This document shows, in pieces, positions 49,451-58,194 of a DNA stretch of 64,000 nucleotides. The stretch comes from an uncultured Nitrospira sp. (GTDB lineage Bacteria > Nitrospirota > Nitrospiria > Nitrospirales > Nitrospiraceae), in contig CAMLHQ010000003.1 of the NCBI GenBank assembly GCA_946479785.1, positions 1-64,000 on the forward strand, read 5' to 3'. Each line of letters begins with the position of its first letter. The first letter of the stretch is position 1. Made by a program: the position numbers and the translations under genes. The notes beneath the pieces are model-generated. The model searched no databases and had not been told where the DNA came from. It saw only the letters and a program-made list of their open reading frames with translations.

Positions 49451-51094
49451 TCAGGCTCCCATCCGTCTTACGGCGATGATCCGGTTGAGGATGTCATCGG
49501 GCAGGTAGCGGCGCGCCACCTGTTTTCCCAACACTTCTATTGCGAGCGCCTGGCGGCAAAGGTGCCCCCGGATCGACGGCGGAAACAACCGGATGCGGTC
49601 GAGATTGCGGGCCTCCCCCGTCCACAGGAACTTGTAAGATTCCGTTCCATGGAGCAGATCATATTCATCAGCTCCTTCTGTGATGGCCTGTTTGATCGCC
49701 AATCCCATCGCGACGAGACCGACACTGTCACGCCGCCAGGCCGGATCGTACCCGGACTGATAAAAATAGAACCGCTTCCGGTAGAGAAATCCATACAACG
49801 CTGCGATCGGCCGGCCGTTCATACGCAGCAGAGACAAGCGAAGCCACCCGCGCTCTAAGGCAAGGCGACTGAACGACTCGTGAAAGGCCTTTTCCCGTGT
49901 CGATTGCATGGCCTGTGAGCCACCACGCCCCTTCCAGCACAGCGTGTGGAGTGAACGTAGCGAGTCCAACGCCTCAGGTCGTTGGTCCTCTTTTTCCACG
50001 GTGTCAAACACCACAGTGCCCTGGGCATGAAGATTCTTCAACCGCCGTTGAAAATTGTACCGATGATTGGCGCCGAGCGAGGTGAGATAAGACTCCCACG
50101 TATGGCCATGCAGCGGAATATAGGGACAGGTTTCAATGGGATTGCGCTCAACCGTCCACCCACTCTGCTCGAGTTCCCTGGCGACGCCGTCAACTCCGTT
50201 CGCCGAGGCCAGCAGGTGGCTTAACATCAACAGCGGCCGGCGTCGTTCAAAGAATTCGATCAAAGCGCGCGACACGCTCTCTTCTTCTTTGCGCCGGATA
50301 ATCACGTCCAGATAATCCGATCCGACAAGGCCGGTTCCAAGAAACTCCGTCGACAGGCAGGTCATCAGCCCACCGAAGGTGCGGGGTCTCGTAAACAAGG
50401 GCAGGATGGCGAGCAGGTGGCTTTGCCGTCTGACAGTCACAAGATGCAACGTCCATTCGTGCCGCGCAAAGTGGCGCCACCAGGTTTCCAACCATTCGCC
50501 GGTTAAAAATAGGCAGTCGGCGTCGCTGTCGTTCAGGAGATCTGACCATTCGGACGACAAGTGCTCGAGGCGAGCCGGATCTTCGATGACCGTCACCAGC
50601 AGATTGTTCGACGTGCGGAACGACAAGCGATCTGCTTCCTCGGGAGGCTGTAGACAACTGTAGTCCTGAATGTCGATGCCTTGGCGGACGACCCGCGCCG
50701 GCAATCCGGCCATGACGCTGTTGGGCGGCACATCGTCCAACACGACCGCATTGGCGCCAATCACCGATTCATCGCCAATTGAAATCGGCCCCAGTAGTTT
50801 CGCGCCCGCACCAATGACACAACGGTCACCGATCACCGGTACACCCCACCGGCGCGAACGGCCACCAATCGTGACGTCGTGTCCGACCGTCACATATCTC
50901 CCAATCTTGGTGCGCTCGTGCAGCACGATGCCAAGTCCTCCGTAAGCGAGTTCGACCCCTGCTCCAATTTCAGCCGACATGGGAATGACCGCCCGGCACA
51001 GGAGATAGATCAAGTAATAGGCCAGTTGCGGGATAAGGGGAATCCGCCGCAAATAGCACCAATGGCCGATACGATAGATAGCAAGCGCATTCAT
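49451..51094 (-). CDS. Fusion of left-handed beta-helix acetyltransferase and CelD-type GNAT
   Basis: The 547-residue protein joins two acyltransferases. Residues about 1-140 are a serine-acetyltransferase-like hexapeptide domain (IGAGVELAYGGLGIVLHERT, VTVGHDVTIGGRSRRWGVPV, IGAGAKLLGPISIGDESVIG, NAVVLDDVPPNSVMAGLPAR). Residues about 165-515 are a CelD/BioF2-like Acetyltransf_6 domain (LFLTGEWLETWWRHFARHEW, ANHRYNFQRRLKNLHAQGTV, RPIAALYGFLYRKRFYFYQS, DEYDLLHGTESYKFLWTGEA). It shares the CelD fold with the genes at 51135 and 54467. Such fusions are uncommon, and two successive acylations of one sugar could be its job. Confidence 0.85.
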   Translation of the reverse strand: MNALAIYRIGHWCYLRRIPLIPQLAYYLIYLLCRAVIPMSAEIGAGVELAYGGLGIVLHERTKIGRYVTVGHDVTIGGRSRRWGVPVIGDRCVIGAGAKLLGPISIGDESVIGANAVVLDDVPPNSVMAGLPARVVRQGIDIQDYSCLQPPEEADRLSFRTSNNLLVTVIEDPARLEHLSSEWSDLLNDSDADCLFLTGEWLETWWRHFARHEWTLHLVTVRRQSHLLAILPLFTRPRTFGGLMTCLSTEFLGTGLVGSDYLDVIIRRKEEESVSRALIEFFERRRPLLMLSHLLASANGVDGVARELEQSGWTVERNPIETCPYIPLHGHTWESYLTSLGANHRYNFQRRLKNLHAQGTVVFDTVEKEDQRPEALDSLRSLHTLCWKGRGGSQAMQSTREKAFHESFSRLALERGWLRLSLLRMNGRPIAALYGFLYRKRFYFYQSGYDPAWRRDSVGLVAMGLAIKQAITEGADEYDLLHGTESYKFLWTGEARNLDRIRLFPPSIRGHLCRQALAIEVLGKQVARRYLPDDILNRIIAVRRMGA

Positions 51095-51134
51095 GATAAG
51101 GCCAGGTCGAGATCAAGACATTAGTCTATGTGGA

Positions 51135-52370
51135 TCAGTCATGCAGATGCAGCCCAATACAACGTCCCGCCGCTTTGACGACGCGATAGAACGGGTGATT
51201 ATGAATCCGCGGCAGCAGCATGAATTTAAAGCGATGCAAAAAGCGGTTCCGTGCTCGATCTGGAAAAATGAACAACCAGGAATGGGACCTGGTATGACTC
51301 GCCCACTCGAGCTTCCATCGTTCGGCATCGCCGAGGAAATCCACCTCGGCCAACTGCCTCCTCCAGGCGTCCCGTAGCATCAGTTCGCAGAGCAGGAGAG
51401 AAGGGGCGAAGGGCGCATAGTGCGGGTCATAGCCCGATTTCAGAATATAGAGCTTGTTGTGGACCAGAAGTGCGAATTGCACGGCGATCCGTTTTCCCTC
51501 GATCGTCAAAAAATGCAGTTGCAGCCAGCCGCCCTCCGCCGCTCTGGTCAAGAGGGTGCGATAGAACGCGAGGCGATCGGGGCGATTCATGATTGCGGTG
51601 CCGGCTTTCCCCTTCCAGGCGGCGGCTTCTAATAAAAACGCCTCATCCAACGTGCGGCTCAGATGCTCGCCGCCGGTCACGATTTCGTGTCGCACCTCTC
51701 CGATCCGGTGCAAACCCTTCGCGCGTCCACGCATATTGGACAGATGCTTCTTGGACAACGTCTTCGCATACATCTCCCAGGGCTGGGTAATCGGAATGAA
51801 GGGACCATCGGATGAATGCCACTGACCCAGGAGAAACTTGTCTTCAAAGGCCCAGAAGCGCAAGTATTCCACCGCGCGGGCCCCTTCGGGAATTTGCCGC
51901 AGTTCCAACATGTCCCAGCTCGAGGCTTCGGCGGCGAGAAACTTCCAGATGGCTCGGCAGGCTTCTTTTGCCCGGCGGGTCAGGATGATATCGAACCGCT
52001 CGGTATACACGTTGGCGATACCCCGCAACCGGCGGACGGAACAGCCGTATACGCTTCCCTGATCAAACATGAGCGGCGCAATCGCAATCGGATCAGCCCC
52101 CTCCTTGACGATCAGGATATGCAGCGTGCCGCTCGGCTTGAAACATTCCCACCAAGTCCGGACCCATTCATGCCGCAGGAAGGGATGATCGATACCGGCT
52201 TCGTCCACTAGTCGGTTCCAGACTGGTCCCATTCGCAAAAAGGTCTCGTCGTCTTGCACCAGGTCGACGCGGAGAGCGATCGAATCCACCTCCTTATTTT
52301 CAATGGTCTCCACGATCCGGCGGTCGGGAGATGCTTCCTCCACGGCCGGAACGATTGTCGCCGTATCCAT
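51135..52370 (-). CDS. CelD/BcsL-type GNAT acyltransferase
   Basis: The 411-residue protein starts at the ATG at 52370, preceded by AGGAGG at 8 nt; an ATG at 52391 is rejected. It is a CelD-like protein (Acetyltransf_6): DHPFLRHEWVRTWWECFKPS, ITQPWEMYAKTLSKKHLSNM, RGWLQLHFLTIEGKRIAVQF-like strands (EGGWLQLHFLTIEGKRIAV), LYILKSGYDPHYAPFAPSLL and EVDFLGDAERWKLEWAS. It is about 40% similar by eye to the protein at 54467. Members transfer acyl groups in cellulose or exopolysaccharide synthesis. It lies between the fusion gene and a methyltransferase gene. Confidence 0.85.
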   Translation of the reverse strand: MDTATIVPAVEEASPDRRIVETIENKEVDSIALRVDLVQDDETFLRMGPVWNRLVDEAGIDHPFLRHEWVRTWWECFKPSGTLHILIVKEGADPIAIAPLMFDQGSVYGCSVRRLRGIANVYTERFDIILTRRAKEACRAIWKFLAAEASSWDMLELRQIPEGARAVEYLRFWAFEDKFLLGQWHSSDGPFIPITQPWEMYAKTLSKKHLSNMRGRAKGLHRIGEVRHEIVTGGEHLSRTLDEAFLLEAAAWKGKAGTAIMNRPDRLAFYRTLLTRAAEGGWLQLHFLTIEGKRIAVQFALLVHNKLYILKSGYDPHYAPFAPSLLLCELMLRDAWRRQLAEVDFLGDAERWKLEWASHTRSHSWLFIFPDRARNRFLHRFKFMLLPRIHNHPFYRVVKAAGRCIGLHLHD

Positions 52371-52440
52371 GGCGGTATCCTCCTGTGGCACGGGCCGATC
52401 CCGGCATCTAACTATGAATACTGTTTAAATGACATAGCGA

Positions 52441-53214
52441 TCACTTCGTCACATCAATCAGGGCCATCCAGCAGTAGCGTCGCAGAGGCGGCATCAGCGC
52501 GAGCAGGCCGTGATCAATCGTTTGCGTCACTCGCATCATCCTTCGAAAGATCGTGCGGTTGCCCGTCGCCCAGAGAATACCCGGCGGCACGATCGAGAGC
52601 AGATGGAAACCACGGAACCGGCCCTGCCGAAAGCGTCCGACAAACCGGCGAATCTGGCCGACGGTCATAGGTTGCTCCGTGGGTGTTCGGCGATTGGGCG
52701 TCAAGCGGCGGAACAGGCGCAGAAACGGATTGTGCGCCAGTGGTTCGATGAAGAGTGCGCGGCCGCCAGGCTTCAGCACGCGGTCGATCTCGCGTTCTAC
52801 CAGCGCGACGTCCGTATGGTGAAGGATCGCCACGCCCAACACCAGATCGAACGTTTCATTGTCGTAGACCAGCGACTCGGCCGGCATGACGGACGGATGA
52901 ATCCGATCGGAGAGTCCTGCTTTTTCCGCCGTCTCGATCAAGCTCCTCACACTTTCCGGGGAGATGTCGAAGGCATACACCGTTGCCCCTCGTTTGGCAT
53001 AATCGATCGAGCGGGCACCGTCCCCGCAGCCGAAGTCCAACACCGTCTTTCCCCGCAGGTCGCCGACGGCCTGGCGATAGGCCTCCAGCACGAGATCCAT
53101 CCCACCGAACGCATAAAAGTCCCGGTCGTCGGCCTGGCGGCCGGCCATACGTTCATCATGGAATCGACGCTCGACTTCGTGCCGGGATTCAAGCGATGTT
53201 GCTGGGCTGGACAT
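52441..53214 (-). CDS. SAM-dependent methyltransferase
   Basis: The 257-residue class I methyltransferase has KTVLDFGCGDGARSIDYAKR (motif I), VYAFDISPESV (motif II), VLGVAILHHTDVALVEREID (motif IV) and VLKPGGRALFIEPLAHNPFL. A strong AAGGAGG precedes the ATG. It is a paralogue of the methyltransferase at 34225. It starts 9 bp after the stop of the DegT-type gene, and 9 bp is typical of coupled genes. It is probably a sugar O- or N-methyltransferase. Confidence 0.85.
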   Translation of the reverse strand: MSSPATSLESRHEVERRFHDERMAGRQADDRDFYAFGGMDLVLEAYRQAVGDLRGKTVLDFGCGDGARSIDYAKRGATVYAFDISPESVRSLIETAEKAGLSDRIHPSVMPAESLVYDNETFDLVLGVAILHHTDVALVEREIDRVLKPGGRALFIEPLAHNPFLRLFRRLTPNRRTPTEQPMTVGQIRRFVGRFRQGRFRGFHLLSIVPPGILWATGNRTIFRRMMRVTQTIDHGLLALMPPLRRYCWMALIDVTK

Positions 53215-53223
53215 GGTCCCTCC

Positions 53224-54477
53224 TTACGATGAAGATGCGACCGAAAGGGCGCTGCTGGTCGCACGATCGGCATAGCTCGTCTGAAGTCCAACATGTTTCG
53301 CCGGCATGCGTTGGAGCACGACGTTCAAATCGGCCACCTGGTGGGCCATATAACTGACCTGCTCCTCGCAGATGTCCTGGTGGATCGGCAGCTCGAGCAC
53401 ATGGTGCCGCAAAAACCGCGCGCCCGGTCCCTCTTGACCCGCCGAGAAGGAGTCTCCCTCATTCCAAAGTTCCGTAGCCATGACGCCTCGAGATCGCAGC
53501 GCTCGCGCCGCCGCAGCTTTGTCTTTCACGAGAAGAGGAAAAAATAAGGGGCAGACGCCCGGCTCCAGATTGAGCCATGGCGCGATGCCGGATGCGGCCA
53601 ATCGCTCGGCCAGCATCGTAAAATTTTTCCGCCGCAGCCGCGGGATTGCAGCATAGTCGAGTCGAACGAGGAGATGGTTCGACCAGGTAGACATGGCGAA
53701 GCCGGCATGGGCCGGGTTAAATCCGACATCGCCAACCGGAATACGCTCTACGCCAAGCATGTTCAAAAGGGTACCGATCCGCCGCTTTCCGGTCGAAAGC
53801 GCCGCGCCCACACGGGGCGCTCGGCTGCGCAGCCGCTCCACCCACAATTCGGCCGCTTGCCCCATCTCGAACGCCCGTCCGATCGCTCGCAGCGGCAAGC
53901 GATCTAATTCGGCAAAAGGATCACGATTCTGCACCAACAATCCTCCGTCAATGACTGGCAACGATTTGTAGAGACAGTACACGGCGTAGTCGCCGAACGA
54001 TCCCAACGGTCGGCCTGCTGTTTCGCTGAAGAGAGCCACCGCACAATCCTCGACAAGAACGAGTCCATGCTCATCGCAGAGCGTTCGTAAGCGTTCGATC
54101 GGTTGAGACCATCCCGCATAGTGAATGGTAAACAGCACGCCGGCGCCCTGCGAGGTCCTCCGGGACAATTCGTCGAAATCCGGCTGGCCATCGATCCCGA
54201 TCGAGTACAGTTCCACCTCGGCTCCCGCCGCTCGAATGGCCCGAACTTCATTGCCCATGTGATAGTCCGGCACCAGGACTTTCGTCCGGCCCGACTCGAC
54301 CAATTTCCTGAACAGGTGGTAGATGGCACTCCGTGCCGTGTGGAAGGCGGTCCTGTGCGGCGCGTGGAACGGAAAGGGCGCCACATTTTCATTCGGATGC
54401 GCCATAAAGCCGCGAAGGGTCAGGCCTTGCCAAGCCGGGACGTACATCGTGTCGTCTCGTCGTTCGTCAATTGCCAT
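53224..54477 (-). CDS. DegT/DnrJ/EryC1/StrS-type aminotransferase
   Basis: The 417-residue PLP-fold protein has HRTAFHTARSAIYHLFRKLV (N-terminal start of the DegT fold), VLVPDYHMGNEVRAIRAAGA, EDCAVALFSETAGRPLGSFG with the PLP-contacting Asp, and YKSLPVIDGG with the Schiff-base Lys. In the family these enzymes aminate nucleotide-linked keto sugars. The active-site loop is less canonical than in standard sugar aminotransferases (no HPLKN), so it may be a divergent member. Its first 11 bp overlap the CelD-type gene at 54467. Confidence 0.8.
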   Translation of the reverse strand: MAIDERRDDTMYVPAWQGLTLRGFMAHPNENVAPFPFHAPHRTAFHTARSAIYHLFRKLVESGRTKVLVPDYHMGNEVRAIRAAGAEVELYSIGIDGQPDFDELSRRTSQGAGVLFTIHYAGWSQPIERLRTLCDEHGLVLVEDCAVALFSETAGRPLGSFGDYAVYCLYKSLPVIDGGLLVQNRDPFAELDRLPLRAIGRAFEMGQAAELWVERLRSRAPRVGAALSTGKRRIGTLLNMLGVERIPVGDVGFNPAHAGFAMSTWSNHLLVRLDYAAIPRLRRKNFTMLAERLAASGIAPWLNLEPGVCPLFFPLLVKDKAAAARALRSRGVMATELWNEGDSFSAGQEGPGARFLRHHVLELPIHQDICEEQVSYMAHQVADLNVVLQRMPAKHVGLQTSYADRATSSALSVASSS

Positions 54478-55609
54478 GGATAGACACCCCGAGTTTCATG
54501 ATTGTGCGCCGCACGGTGGGAAATAGATTTGACTGCCGCAATCCCGGGATCACCCGAAATTTCATGCCGTGCAGCAAGCGGGATTTGACCCGATTAGGAA
54601 ACACGAAGAGCCAGGCGTGCGACCGCCGATCCGTCGCCCAGCTGAGCTTCCATCGTTCGTCGTCGCCGAGGAAATCCACTTCGTCGAAGCCCTGTTCCCA
54701 CGCATGGCGCAACAGGCGCTCCGTCAGCACCTGCCCTGGCGAGTAACGATGATAGGCCTCGTCATAGCCGGACTTGAGCATGAAGAGCTTGTTGCGAAAC
54801 AGCAGCGAAATCCGGACGGCGATGCGGACGGTCCCGACGGTCAGAAAGCACATATGTAGCCAGCCAAGTTGGGCAGCCCGCTGGAGTATCTGCCGGTAAA
54901 AGATGTCGGATTCCCGTCGACTCAGGAGCGACGTACCTTCGGCTACCTTCCACGTCACTGCCTCCAGCTTGAGCGCGTCTTCCATATCCGCTTCCCACCG
55001 ATCATCGATAGCGACGATATCCAATCCTACGGGCCCTAATCGCTCCAACTGCCTCGTATGGTTCCTCACATTCGAGCGGTGGGCTTTTTTCAGCGACTGA
55101 TAGTAGGCCTCCCATGGCTGGCGGACCGCGACATAAGGCGCCTCATTGGCCGGCCACCGGCCCAGCGGATAACCGTCCGCTTCAATAAGCGGCGGCAAAT
55201 ATTCCAGCGCATTCGAATCGCTAGGAAGTTGCCGCAACTCCAGCACATCCCACTCGTCCGCATGCGTTTTCAAATAGGTCCAAAGACACTGGCAGGCTTC
55301 CTGAGGCCGCTCCCCCAGCAGCAAATCGAATCGTTCGGTATACACATTCACGATCGCATGAAGCCGACGGACCGGGCATCCATACAACCGTGAGCGGCTG
55401 AGCATCAACGGCGCAATAGCGATGATGTCGTACCCCGAGACCACCGTCAGGATGTAGGGAGTCGCCCCCTCGGCAAAGCAGTTCCACCAGATGCTGATCC
55501 ATTCGTGAGTGAGAAACGGGTGATCGATTCCGGAGCGATCCAGCAGTCCGTTCCAGATCTTCTCCAGATCGGCGAATTCACGATAGTCGGCGATGAGTTT
55601 GACGTCCAC
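54467..55609 (-). CDS. CelD/BcsL-type GNAT acyltransferase
   Basis: The 380-residue protein starts at a GTG preceded by AGGAG at 7 nt. It has the same layout as the protein at 51135: DHPFLTHEWISIWWNCFAEG, VRQPWEAYYQSLKKAHRSNV, RIAVRISLLFRNKLFMLKSG, YDEAYHRYSPGQVLTERLLR and EVDFLGDDERWKLSWATD. The Acetyltransf_6 fold is clear. It probably adds an acyl group to the repeat unit. Its end overlaps the DegT-type gene by 11 bp. Confidence 0.85.
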   Translation of the reverse strand: MDVKLIADYREFADLEKIWNGLLDRSGIDHPFLTHEWISIWWNCFAEGATPYILTVVSGYDIIAIAPLMLSRSRLYGCPVRRLHAIVNVYTERFDLLLGERPQEACQCLWTYLKTHADEWDVLELRQLPSDSNALEYLPPLIEADGYPLGRWPANEAPYVAVRQPWEAYYQSLKKAHRSNVRNHTRQLERLGPVGLDIVAIDDRWEADMEDALKLEAVTWKVAEGTSLLSRRESDIFYRQILQRAAQLGWLHMCFLTVGTVRIAVRISLLFRNKLFMLKSGYDEAYHRYSPGQVLTERLLRHAWEQGFDEVDFLGDDERWKLSWATDRRSHAWLFVFPNRVKSRLLHGMKFRVIPGLRQSNLFPTVRRTIMKLGVSIHGN

Positions 55610-55624
55610 TGTTGGGCTCCTGTC

Positions 55625-56866
55625 CTAGATCCGCGAACCGGCGGCCGCCGGTCTCCGGCGCTTGGCATCCAGCAAGTCGCCATACAATCGTTCGACGTTT
55701 TGAATCATCCGCTCGTTGGAGAAATGTTCGAGTACGCGCCGCCGACCTGCCTGTCCAAGTGTGTTTCGCAGGCCCGGAGTGCGGAGCACACGGCAGATGG
55801 CCTCGGCCAATGCAGCCGGATTTCGCGGCGGCACCAACAATCCGGTCTCGCCATCCACCACCACTTCAGGATTCCCACCGACATTGGTTGCGACAACCGG
55901 CACGGCAGCAGCCATGGATTCGAGCAACGAGTTGGACAGTCCTTCGTTGAGCGATGGAAGGACCGACACAGCCAGTGACGAAAGGATATTCGGCACGTCG
56001 AGGCGGAAGCCGGTGAAGATTACGCGATCCTGCAAACCGAGCTTGATGGTTTGCCGCTTCAACTCCTCCCGATAATCCGGATTAAACGAATTGTCGCCGA
56101 TGATCAAAAACTTTGCCTGGGGGATTCTTGCGATCACATCCGGGGCCGCTTCCAAAAGATATTCAAGGCCTTTACCACGCGCGATGCGCGACACAACGCC
56201 AATCAATACGTCATTCGTCGAAAGGCCGAACTCTCGGTGTAGAAGGCGGTCTTGGTCGCTTCTGAGCGGCGGGCAAACAATCCCATTGGGAATGACGGTA
56301 ATCCGCTCCGGGCGATATCCCTCCGCCACCAATGTGCGTTTGATGGCCTCGGCGTTGACGACGACGCGATCGGCCATGCGGCAGAAGATCTTATTGACTG
56401 CACGTTGCCGTGCCGTCAAATTCTCCCCCGTATCTCTGATCGAAGCCAACACCACGGGTACTCGGGCCAGGCGGGCGGCCGGAAGGGCAAACACATTGGC
56501 GTAGAAGTTATAGGCATGCACGATATCGATGTGATGCCGCTTCAAATACGACGCCAGCCTGAAGCATTCCTTGATGGCCCGAAGGCCGTAGAGATTCTGG
56601 ATTTTGTACACTTCGAGTGGTGTTCCGCTGAGATCCACGGCGATCTGCTCGTTCAGACATCCGAAACAGCCCAAGTGCAGATCGAAGCGCGACGGATCCA
56701 GCCCAGCTCTGATGTTGAGCACCTGCCGTTCCGATCCGCCGATCGCAAGGAATGCCAGGAACTTGAGCAGGCGGATGGGTTCTCTGGTGGTCTCGGACGC
56801 GGAGGCGGCAACCGCGTGAACCAAGTTCATGCGGTCATCGACGTGAAATCTGGAAGAACAGCTCAT
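55625..56866 (-). CDS. Family 4 glycosyltransferase
   Basis: The 413-residue GT-B protein starts at the ATG at 56866, which follows GGAGG and overlaps the stop of the ligase gene (ATGA). The N-terminal half has LKFLAFLAIGGSERQVLNIR and HAYNFYANVFALPAARLARV. The C-terminal half has TVIPNGIVCPPLRSD, IGVVSRIARGKGLEYLLEAA, AKFLIIGDNSF, FTGFRLDVPNILSSLAVSVL and PSLNEGLSNSLLESMAAAVP (the E-x7-E donor site). It is a typical retaining transferase of exopolysaccharide loci. Confidence 0.88.
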   Translation of the reverse strand: MSCSSRFHVDDRMNLVHAVAASASETTREPIRLLKFLAFLAIGGSERQVLNIRAGLDPSRFDLHLGCFGCLNEQIAVDLSGTPLEVYKIQNLYGLRAIKECFRLASYLKRHHIDIVHAYNFYANVFALPAARLARVPVVLASIRDTGENLTARQRAVNKIFCRMADRVVVNAEAIKRTLVAEGYRPERITVIPNGIVCPPLRSDQDRLLHREFGLSTNDVLIGVVSRIARGKGLEYLLEAAPDVIARIPQAKFLIIGDNSFNPDYREELKRQTIKLGLQDRVIFTGFRLDVPNILSSLAVSVLPSLNEGLSNSLLESMAAAVPVVATNVGGNPEVVVDGETGLLVPPRNPAALAEAICRVLRTPGLRNTLGQAGRRRVLEHFSNERMIQNVERLYGDLLDAKRRRPAAAGSRI

Positions 56867-58176
56867 GCCGTCGCCTCCGGCGTGCGACCGGTCTGGTCGT
56901 CGGCGATCGTTCTCGCGGCAATGGCCAGGCCGGCGATGTAGTAAAAGTAATATTGGTAGCTGACGGGGTGAAACATGGCGGCGGCGGCATAGGCAATCAA
57001 GCTGATCTGTAGGCCCTCCGCTAAAGACGAGAGCTGCGGCGACACGCCGCGTCGCTGGATACGGGCAACCGCGTGGATGCAGGACATCAGCAGCGCAAGA
57101 AAGATAGCCAGGCCCGGCAGACCAAGGTCGATGGCATGTTCCAAATAGACATTGTGTACGCGAAGCCATCCGCCGCGCGCTTCCCTCATCGCCAGCATAT
57201 TCATGCCCATGCCGGCACCGATGACGGGATTAGCCAGAATCGTTTTTCCGGCTACGCTCATGTCAGCCAAGCGTTCTTGCGCTGACCCGGTCCGATCCGC
57301 CTGCACATTGGTGATCGTGCTCATCCGTTCAAAATAGGACGAGGGCAAGAGCGGCAGAGCCAAGACTCCTGCGAGTAGTGCGACATACATCCACGAACGT
57401 TCGCGTCTCCGGCGCAATTTCCATAGGTAAGCCAGCACGATGACGGCGAGGGTGATTGCACCGCCGCGCGAATAGGTCAGCACCACCGTCACCACTTCCA
57501 TTCCGATGGCCGCGAGGAGCACGGTCCGCTGCCATGACCGCTCCGAGGTCAAAAACAACCCGACGGTCAGGGGCAGGAGCAGATTGACCATCAACGCCAA
57601 GTCGTTCGGATTCTTGGTCAGCGCCCCTTCATTGCCCATGAGCCGGTCCTGATTGATCCCCTGATCGATCACGGCCCCGGTGGCAAAATTGTAGAGGGCG
57701 AAGAGGCCAAGCCCCATGGCCATACAAGTCAAGATCCATGCGGCGCGGCGTAACCGGTCCATTGATGTGACGACATGGCTCAACAACAGAAACACCGCCG
57801 CTGTCTTGAGATAGTCGGAAAGCACCTCAAGGCTGCCTCCCGGCCATATCGAAAACGGCACGGTGAGGGCGGCCACACCCGCCAGCCCGGCGATGAGCCC
57901 GATTTCCCGTGTCCATTCGATAACCGGCAATCCTCTCGCCCATCGGTCGGCGACATATGACAAGAGTCCAATGGCGATGACGAGCAGTGCCGGCCGCAGA
58001 GAGGCCAGCGCCGGAAAATACGCTTGGGGCGAAAACAGCAATACACCGGTAAACGCCATTATGGACCAGAACGGCAGCGACGCCTGCCCGGTCTCCGATT
58101 GAACCGCCTCATACGACGCCGGCGGTCCCTCGGTCTCTTGCGCGCGCCACCAGTCGAGTTCTAATTCCTGCGCCAT
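56863..58176 (-). CDS. O-antigen ligase/polymerase (Wzy/WaaL-like)
   Basis: The 437-residue protein has about 10 membrane helices and the large periplasmic loop of the O-antigen ligase family: NKNPNDLALMVNLLLPLTVG-type segment (TKNPNDLALMVNLLLPLTVG), TYSRGGAITLAVIVLAYLW, then a loop with RTGSAQERLADMSVAGKTIL, NPVIGAGMGMNMLAMREARG and the conserved VHNVYLEHAIDLGLPGLAIF. In a locus with Wzx and Wzc-like genes it most likely polymerises the repeat unit. The first 35 residues are cytosolic and unusual for the family. Confidence 0.88.
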   Translation of the reverse strand: MAQELELDWWRAQETEGPPASYEAVQSETGQASLPFWSIMAFTGVLLFSPQAYFPALASLRPALLVIAIGLLSYVADRWARGLPVIEWTREIGLIAGLAGVAALTVPFSIWPGGSLEVLSDYLKTAAVFLLLSHVVTSMDRLRRAAWILTCMAMGLGLFALYNFATGAVIDQGINQDRLMGNEGALTKNPNDLALMVNLLLPLTVGLFLTSERSWQRTVLLAAIGMEVVTVVLTYSRGGAITLAVIVLAYLWKLRRRRERSWMYVALLAGVLALPLLPSSYFERMSTITNVQADRTGSAQERLADMSVAGKTILANPVIGAGMGMNMLAMREARGGWLRVHNVYLEHAIDLGLPGLAIFLALLMSCIHAVARIQRRGVSPQLSSLAEGLQISLIAYAAAAMFHPVSYQYYFYYIAGLAIAARTIADDQTGRTPEATA

Positions 58177-58194
58177 GTGTTGTCTCAGTTCTAG

